Shown: in pieces, positions 59,121 to 64,000 of the stretch
Numbering within the stretch: the first letter of the stretch is position 1
Layout of the letters: every line of letters begins with the position of its first letter
Assembly: GCF_037893015.1 (NCBI RefSeq)
Contig: NC_133664.1
Location: 123,303,887-123,367,886, forward strand
Length of the DNA: 64,000 nucleotides
From: Macrotis lagotis
Taxonomy: Eukaryota > Chordata > Mammalia > Peramelemorphia > Peramelidae
Direction: 5' to 3'
Translations under genes and position numbers: made by a program
The notes under the pieces: model-generated
Seen by the model: only the letters and a program-made list of their open reading frames with translations
What the model was told of the DNA's origin: nothing
Database searches by the model: none

Positions 59121-60292
59121 CTTATTGACTCTTCAAATTCCTTTTCAATTCTACTAATGGTAAGGATTATTTTTCCTCCTTTTTGTAAGCCTAGCATTTA
59201 ATATTGCATCTAGTACATAATAGGCAATTAATAAATGTTTTCTTAATAGAATAGAATAAAACAATACTAAATAAATCATTTACATTTTATTAGTCAATCA
59301 AGGTGAAAAATTTTTTAAAGGAATTTGTTGACTGCTTTAAAAGTCGCATAGCTAAAAACAAAACAAAATCTTTCCAGTGTTTTAAAGATAAAAGTTCGAA
59401 AAACATAGTCTCCAATTATAATTATGGAATTATATTTTGCATCCTGGATTATTTCCAGTCTTTATGGATAATCATCATGCCCATTGTGATGGGCAAAATC
59501 AAGAACCTATTCAATTGATTTCCTATTCTGATTTCTTCCTAGAGATTCTGTGATCAAGGCTTATTTATTTGAGAATAATAATCATGCTTATTGACTTCAA
59601 ACTAAGCAAATTAATAAGACATTTATACAAAGGTAATAGGAATATATTGATACATCATCCTTCATATGTCTTTAATTTTCATCTCTTTGTTGTTTTTTTG
59701 TCAGATCATGATGAGGTACATTTATATGAAATAGCTGACACTCTACATTGAATTTCTTTCACAAGTCATAAATCTCATACTCTTTTGGGCTTTTTTTTTG
59801 TGATTGAATAATCTTTTTTTCCCAATGGGAAATCTGAGGCACCAAATAAATTTCACTAACAAATGACTGCCTCATTGAATACATCACATAAAGAAACCTT
59901 TTATCATGATTTTGTAGACAAAGTCCAAATTAAAGACCCTGACAGCTGTTAAAAATTTGGAAAAAAATACCATAAATTATGTGAAGTTATCTTAGCTAAA
60001 ACAGAATTTACTGAAATAGAATGGCAAATAAAAATAGTTTTTGCTCTAGGAGCACCAACCTAGTTTTTGATACTTTTGTATTTTCTTTGCTCTGATAGTG
60101 TCATCAATCTCCCCTTTATAGCTCAGTGTAACCAGGTGTTTGAATCCACAGGAGGATAAAAAGAATTAGTTTCTTACTGAATGGGAAAATAAAATAACAA
60201 AAAAATTAGATGGAGGCAACCATGCTTTTAAAAAGATGAAAACTCTAGGCTCATTAAACTGAATTTATCTACTCTATTTTTTTTTCTTTTAG

Positions 60293-60599
60293 GAATAGTT
60301 CTGCTGCAAGGGCTGACTTCATGTATTGTTGACCTCATCCCAACATCAGAACCTCAGATATCCTAATTATCTCATCAGTTCATGGGAGCTGAATTGATTA
60401 ATAAAGAAACTTGAATCATATGAGCCCAATGGAAATTCACTGTGAAGCTCACATTCAGAAACCCTGCTGAAACACATAGAGCCCTTACTTTCATGGGCCC
60501 TAATGGTAGCCTTCAGAAGGTACAGCTTCATATGGTCCCCTTCCTACTGCAGCAAGAATAAACTTTGGGTTTTGGATTACAATACCAACTGTGGAGAAA
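60293..60599 (+). promoter_or_regulatory. GRM8: GRM8 5' UTR part of the first coding exon, with upstream ORFs
   Basis: The acceptor AG at 60291-60292 is preceded by a strong polypyrimidine tract, so the exon should begin at 60293. The 307-base leader contains five upstream ATG frames: 60321-60332 (4 codons with stop), 60382-60414 (11), 60420-60470 (17), 60493-60561 (23), and 60503-60778 (92 including stop). The last one is out of frame and runs 179 bases past the GRM8 start. Such a leader would be expected to lower translation, although the main start has the stronger context (A at -3, G at +4). The acceptor position is predicted from sequence, not from a transcript. Confidence 0.75.
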
Positions 60600-61109
60600 A
60601 TGGTATGCGAAGGAAAGTGGTTGCCCTCTTGCCCTTGTTTCTTCCTCCTGACAGCCAAGTTCTACTGGATTCTCACCATGATGCAAAGAACTCACAGTCA
60701 GGAATATGCCCATTCTATTCGAGTGGATGGGGATGTTATTTTGGGAGGACTATTCCCTGTCCATGCAAAAGGAGATAGAGGGGTGCCTTGTGGAGAGTTG
60801 AAGAAGGAAAAAGGGATCCATAGACTTGAGGCCATGCTATATGCAATAGACCAGATCAATAAAGATCCTGATCTCCTTGCCAATATCACACTTGGGGTCC
60901 GGATCCTGGACACTTGTTCCCGAGACACTTATGCTTTAGAGCAATCTTTAACATTTGTGCAAGCATTAATAGAGAAAGATGCTTCAGATGTGAAATGCGC
61001 TAATGGAGATCCACCCATTTTCACTAAGCCCGACAAGATATCAGGGGTCATAGGTGCTGCAGCAAGTTCTGTATCTATCATGGTTGCTAATATTTTAAGA
61101 CTTTTTAAG
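60600..61109 (+). CDS. GRM8: Metabotropic glutamate receptor 8, first coding exon (residues 1-170)
   Basis: GRM8 is a class C, Gi/o-coupled presynaptic glutamate receptor of group III that lowers cAMP and transmitter release. This exon encodes the signal peptide (about residues 1-33, hydrophobic [18 protein letters not shown]) and the start of the Venus-flytrap ligand-binding domain. Visible family landmarks: [20 protein letters not shown]; Cys64 and Cys106 (the conserved disulphide pair); Lys71, which contacts glutamate in group III receptors; the N-glycosylation sequon Asn95-Ile-Thr; and Ser156 in the GAAASSVS loop that binds the amino acid ligand. Compared with human GRM8 from memory there are only a few changes (for example Trp-Leu-Pro after the first lysine, Val for Ile at about 46). 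The start at 60600 has the MVCEGK N-terminus of the family and a good context. An in-frame extension to 60591 begins with GTG and is not used. The frame ends at LRLFK/gtaggt, a phase-0 donor at 61109/61110. The remaining exons lie downstream of the window. Confidence 0.97.
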
Positions 61110-64000
61110 GTAGGTAAAAATCTTTAATTTGTTAATCATCTGCGATACAACAACCTGTAACTTCAACAACAAGTTCAAGAAGAAAGTAAAAGGAAAGCTT
61201 TATAGCTTGGCAAAGCAACCATTGTTGTGTTTTATTTTAAGGACTACTTTTAGAATAGCATTCATGGCAGGCAAGACAAGGGGGATGGAATTCCTTTCCT
61301 CTATGCCAACTGAAAGTGTGTTTCCAAGTGCTTTCTTATTATTTCTCCATTTCTCCAGCTTAAAAAAGTGGTGAAGTTGAATTCCTGCTCCATTACAACC
61401 TTCAGTATTCAAGTCCTCGTATCTCTTCTTATGTCCAATTATAGATTGATAATTAGCATTCGGAGCACAGCTTTCTTAAATAAGTTGCTCCTATGGCAAC
61501 ATGAGGAAGAGAGGGGAATTGTATTGTTAAATATTAGGACATGTGGGTATGTTAATTGAATGGAATTTTATGGCCAGGTTTGTTTTTTCAAAAAATCAAT
61601 GGTACTCTGTTCCATTGTTCATAAGTAAATGAGTACACTGATTATAGCTGACATTTTCCCCTATTACAAAGAAAGTAGTCATTTTGGTATTCAATGATGT
61701 TTAATAAAAGGGTAGCCTTAGGATCTCTCCTACCTTGAGACTCATTTTAAATAAAATATTAATTCCATCTATAGGAAGAAACACATGAATTTACTAAATG
61801 CCTAACAAATTTATTATATCTAGCTATATCTTTATATAGCTAACTATCTTGAACTATCAGGTAGTTCAGTTAATGATATTGCCTGTGTGTGGGATGCTTT
61901 GTTATGGTAAAGTTTCAAATCAGAAGAGATAATGCTGAATACTAAAATATGGAATACCCTTTAGGAGACATGAAGTCTATAGAATTGTCAACTATTACAG
62001 CCTGAGACTGTGAAACTTTGATAACTTAAACTGAACTATTTCAGTTATAAAAAATTACACATATGTGATTCTTAGTGGCTAAAATAGTCAAAATAAGTGT
62101 TGGAAGAAAGGAATTTTAGATGCATGACAATTATTAAATAACACAGGTAAAATGAAAAGATAGATGTGAAACACTTTGAAAATGATAAAGTCCTATACAA
62201 TTACCCAGCATTTTTATATTTTGAATTTTTCATTACTTGTTCATCTTATTTATTAAATTCATTATATCCTCATTTATAATACATACAACCCTTGAAAAAT
62301 AATAAAAGTACATTTTCTTAAAAACACTTTATACTTTGACTTTTCATTAATATAGACAGAACTTTTTTGTTTCTTATTCTGAATTAATGAGGTTCAACTG
62401 TATTTTCTTTTAATGTTTGAATTTTTTTTCTATACTAGAATTTTGCCAGGAATTGAAATCATAGTCACATGTCTATAGCTTGAAGAGTTTATTCTCTTTT
62501 TTTAAGTTTTGTAAAAATGCTTCATGTTACATCAGAGACCATCAAAATGAATCAGCAGTAACAATCATCAGTTCTTTTAGTACCACTAAAGCACTTATCA
62601 ATCAATAACCAATCATAGATTAAGGTCCCATTAAGTGCCAGGCACTGACTGTGCTAGGAATTTCATGTTTATTCAGTCATGTCTGATGTTTCGTGACCCC
62701 TTTTGGGGTTTTCTTGGCAAAGATACTAGAATGATTTGACAATTCCTTCTGCAGTTAATTTACAGATGAGAAAACTGAGACAAAGTTAAGTGATTTGTCC
62801 AGAGTCACACAGCTAGTAAGTGTCCAAGGTTAGATTTGAACTCAGATCTTCCTGATTTCAGTGTAGCCCTATATCCATTGTACCACTTAGCTCACCATTC
62901 TAGGTATAGGGTATACAAATATATCAAATGGAGTGAATTTTCTGAGAAATATTAGACATTGTCTTATCATTTTATATGGGTTTCAATATTAGCTGTTAAT
63001 CACTTTTGTTTCATCCTCTCCCTTAATAAAGTTCATATTGCTTTGCAGAGAAAACAAAAGCAAAATAAGAGTTGTCTTTTCTCCACCATCCATTATTTTA
63101 TTACCTCATAGTCTCAGAGTAGTGGTCTTATCTCTTCTTTTAAGTTCTTAGCTGCCACAAACTAAGAATGTTCTTATTATTTTCAACTTTCACTGCTCTC
63201 ATCATCAACCTTTGCTTGCAATTGCTCTTCTCTTTTTGCATTCATCTTCCATTACTTGCCCTTGCTTTCATTTTAGGATCATAGATCTTAGCTTTAGAGT
63301 TGTAGAGGACAATGGAGTCTAGATTTAATTTACATAAGAGGGAACTGAGGGTAAGAGAATTTAAGTGACCTTCAAGAAGTATGTAGAAAAATTGGGATTC
63401 ATACTTAGGGCACATGATTTCACATTCAGTGGAACAAGTTCAGCATTCTTTCTGCTCTTCTGTCTTTTTCTAAAAAGGAGTCATCACCAGTCCTTTTAAC
63501 TCTTATCTTGCCACTGGACTATTGATGACTCTGAAGGAGAGAGTGAGGGTGATGACTACCTCACTTAAATCAAATTTACAGGCAAGTTAAGATATCAGTG
63601 TAATGAAGTCACTGGTTCTCTTTGAGAACAAAGATGGAACAATAATAATCTTTTTAACAATGTAAGTTGATTGATGAATTCCCTGTGAATCCAAATTGAT
63701 CTCTTTAGATGATCCCCCCCTTTCCTTAACAAAAATGTATTTATGTGATCAGAGTTTCATTTTTGAAACCCCATTGCCAAGTTTCCTCTTTTCTCTCTTC
63801 ATAATCTCACATCATTCATATGCCTTCCCCTCATCTCCTCATTTGCTTATGTATCACATGAAGGGGTGGTCCTTCTCTAGGTAAACTTTACATGCATAAG
63901 TGCTTACATTCTATCATATTCTCTAGCAGATTGCATCCTCTATCATTCTCACCCTTTCACTAACCTCAAAAGTCTCCCTGTCTACTGGTTGTTTCCCTTC
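61110..64000 (+). other. GRM8: GRM8 intron 2, beginning
   Basis: Starts with the donor gtaggt. AT-rich. The frame reads on for only six codons to a stop (61125-61127). 62665-62900 is a minus-strand RTE-tail SINE ('tcatgtctgatgtttcgtga', 'cacacagctagtaagtgtcc'), and 63280-63470 looks like a diverged CORE-SINE. No further exon is seen to the window end. Confidence 0.85.
62665..62900 (-). mobile_element. SINE with RTE (BovB-like) 3' tail
   Basis: Minus-strand copy. Its left end reads as the complement of '...cacgaaacatcagacatgac', the same tail as the RTE element at about 35.3 kb. The right end is the tRNA-like head ('atccattgtaccacttagct'). Confidence 0.8.

Noticed and set aside
59303..59751. 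Short + frames just upstream of the GRM8 exon
   Set aside because: AT-rich, no recognised family, no splice-site pairs. They lie in the predicted intron 1.
60591..60599. Upstream extension of the GRM8 frame
   Set aside because: It would need a GTG start. The ATG at 60600 has the family N-terminus MVCEGK and a good context.

Overview
This is mammalian, almost certainly marsupial, genomic DNA. There are no bacterial-style operons. The window is AT-rich and crowded with tRNA-derived CORE-SINEs whose head, middle (cagacacttaataattacc) and tail (ccattgccttgcaaaaa) match the WSINE1-type family I know from Australian marsupials, so a dasyurid or other Australian marsupial is my best guess (inference from remembered consensus, not a search).

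The only protein-coding sequence I can defend is the first coding exon of GRM8, the group III metabotropic glutamate receptor 8, on the + strand. The exon runs about 60293-61109, with its start codon at 60600. It encodes residues 1-170 and ends at a clean phase-0 splice donor. A CpG-rich, GC-rich island at about 42.9-46.4 kb, 14-17 kb upstream, is the best promoter candidate. A noncoding leader exon probably lies inside it, ending at the donor at 44585/44586. Under that model 44.6-60.3 kb is intron 1, everything after 61110 is intron 2, and 1-42.9 kb is 5' flanking DNA with no exon that I can recognise.

The first 13 kb is a Russian-doll nest of retrotransposons. Remnants of a + strand L1/HAL1-type element (about 3.86-12.85 kb) are broken up by four insertions. 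These are a minus-strand HAL1-like element that itself carries three WSINE1 copies, a degenerate minus-strand LINE of a different clade, a block of L1 3' ends, and a late 5'-truncated L1. Several boundaries are fixed by target-site duplications that can be read directly.

From 13 to 42 kb there are microsatellites, WSINE1 copies (one inserted inside another), L2-like and CR1/L3-like fossils, a degenerate RTE (BovB-like) element at 33.7-35.3 kb, and SINEs that borrow its 3' tail. A composite SINE at 36.7 kb carries the tail of the other LINE at 7-8 kb. The window therefore holds two LINE/SINE parasite pairs.

I did not find a new defence, toxin or biosynthetic system. The most rewarding items are the upstream ORFs in the GRM8 leader, the Z-DNA-prone and homopolymer tracts in the CpG island, the dated nest of insertions, a perfect 66-bp tandem duplication, and the two LINE/SINE pairings.
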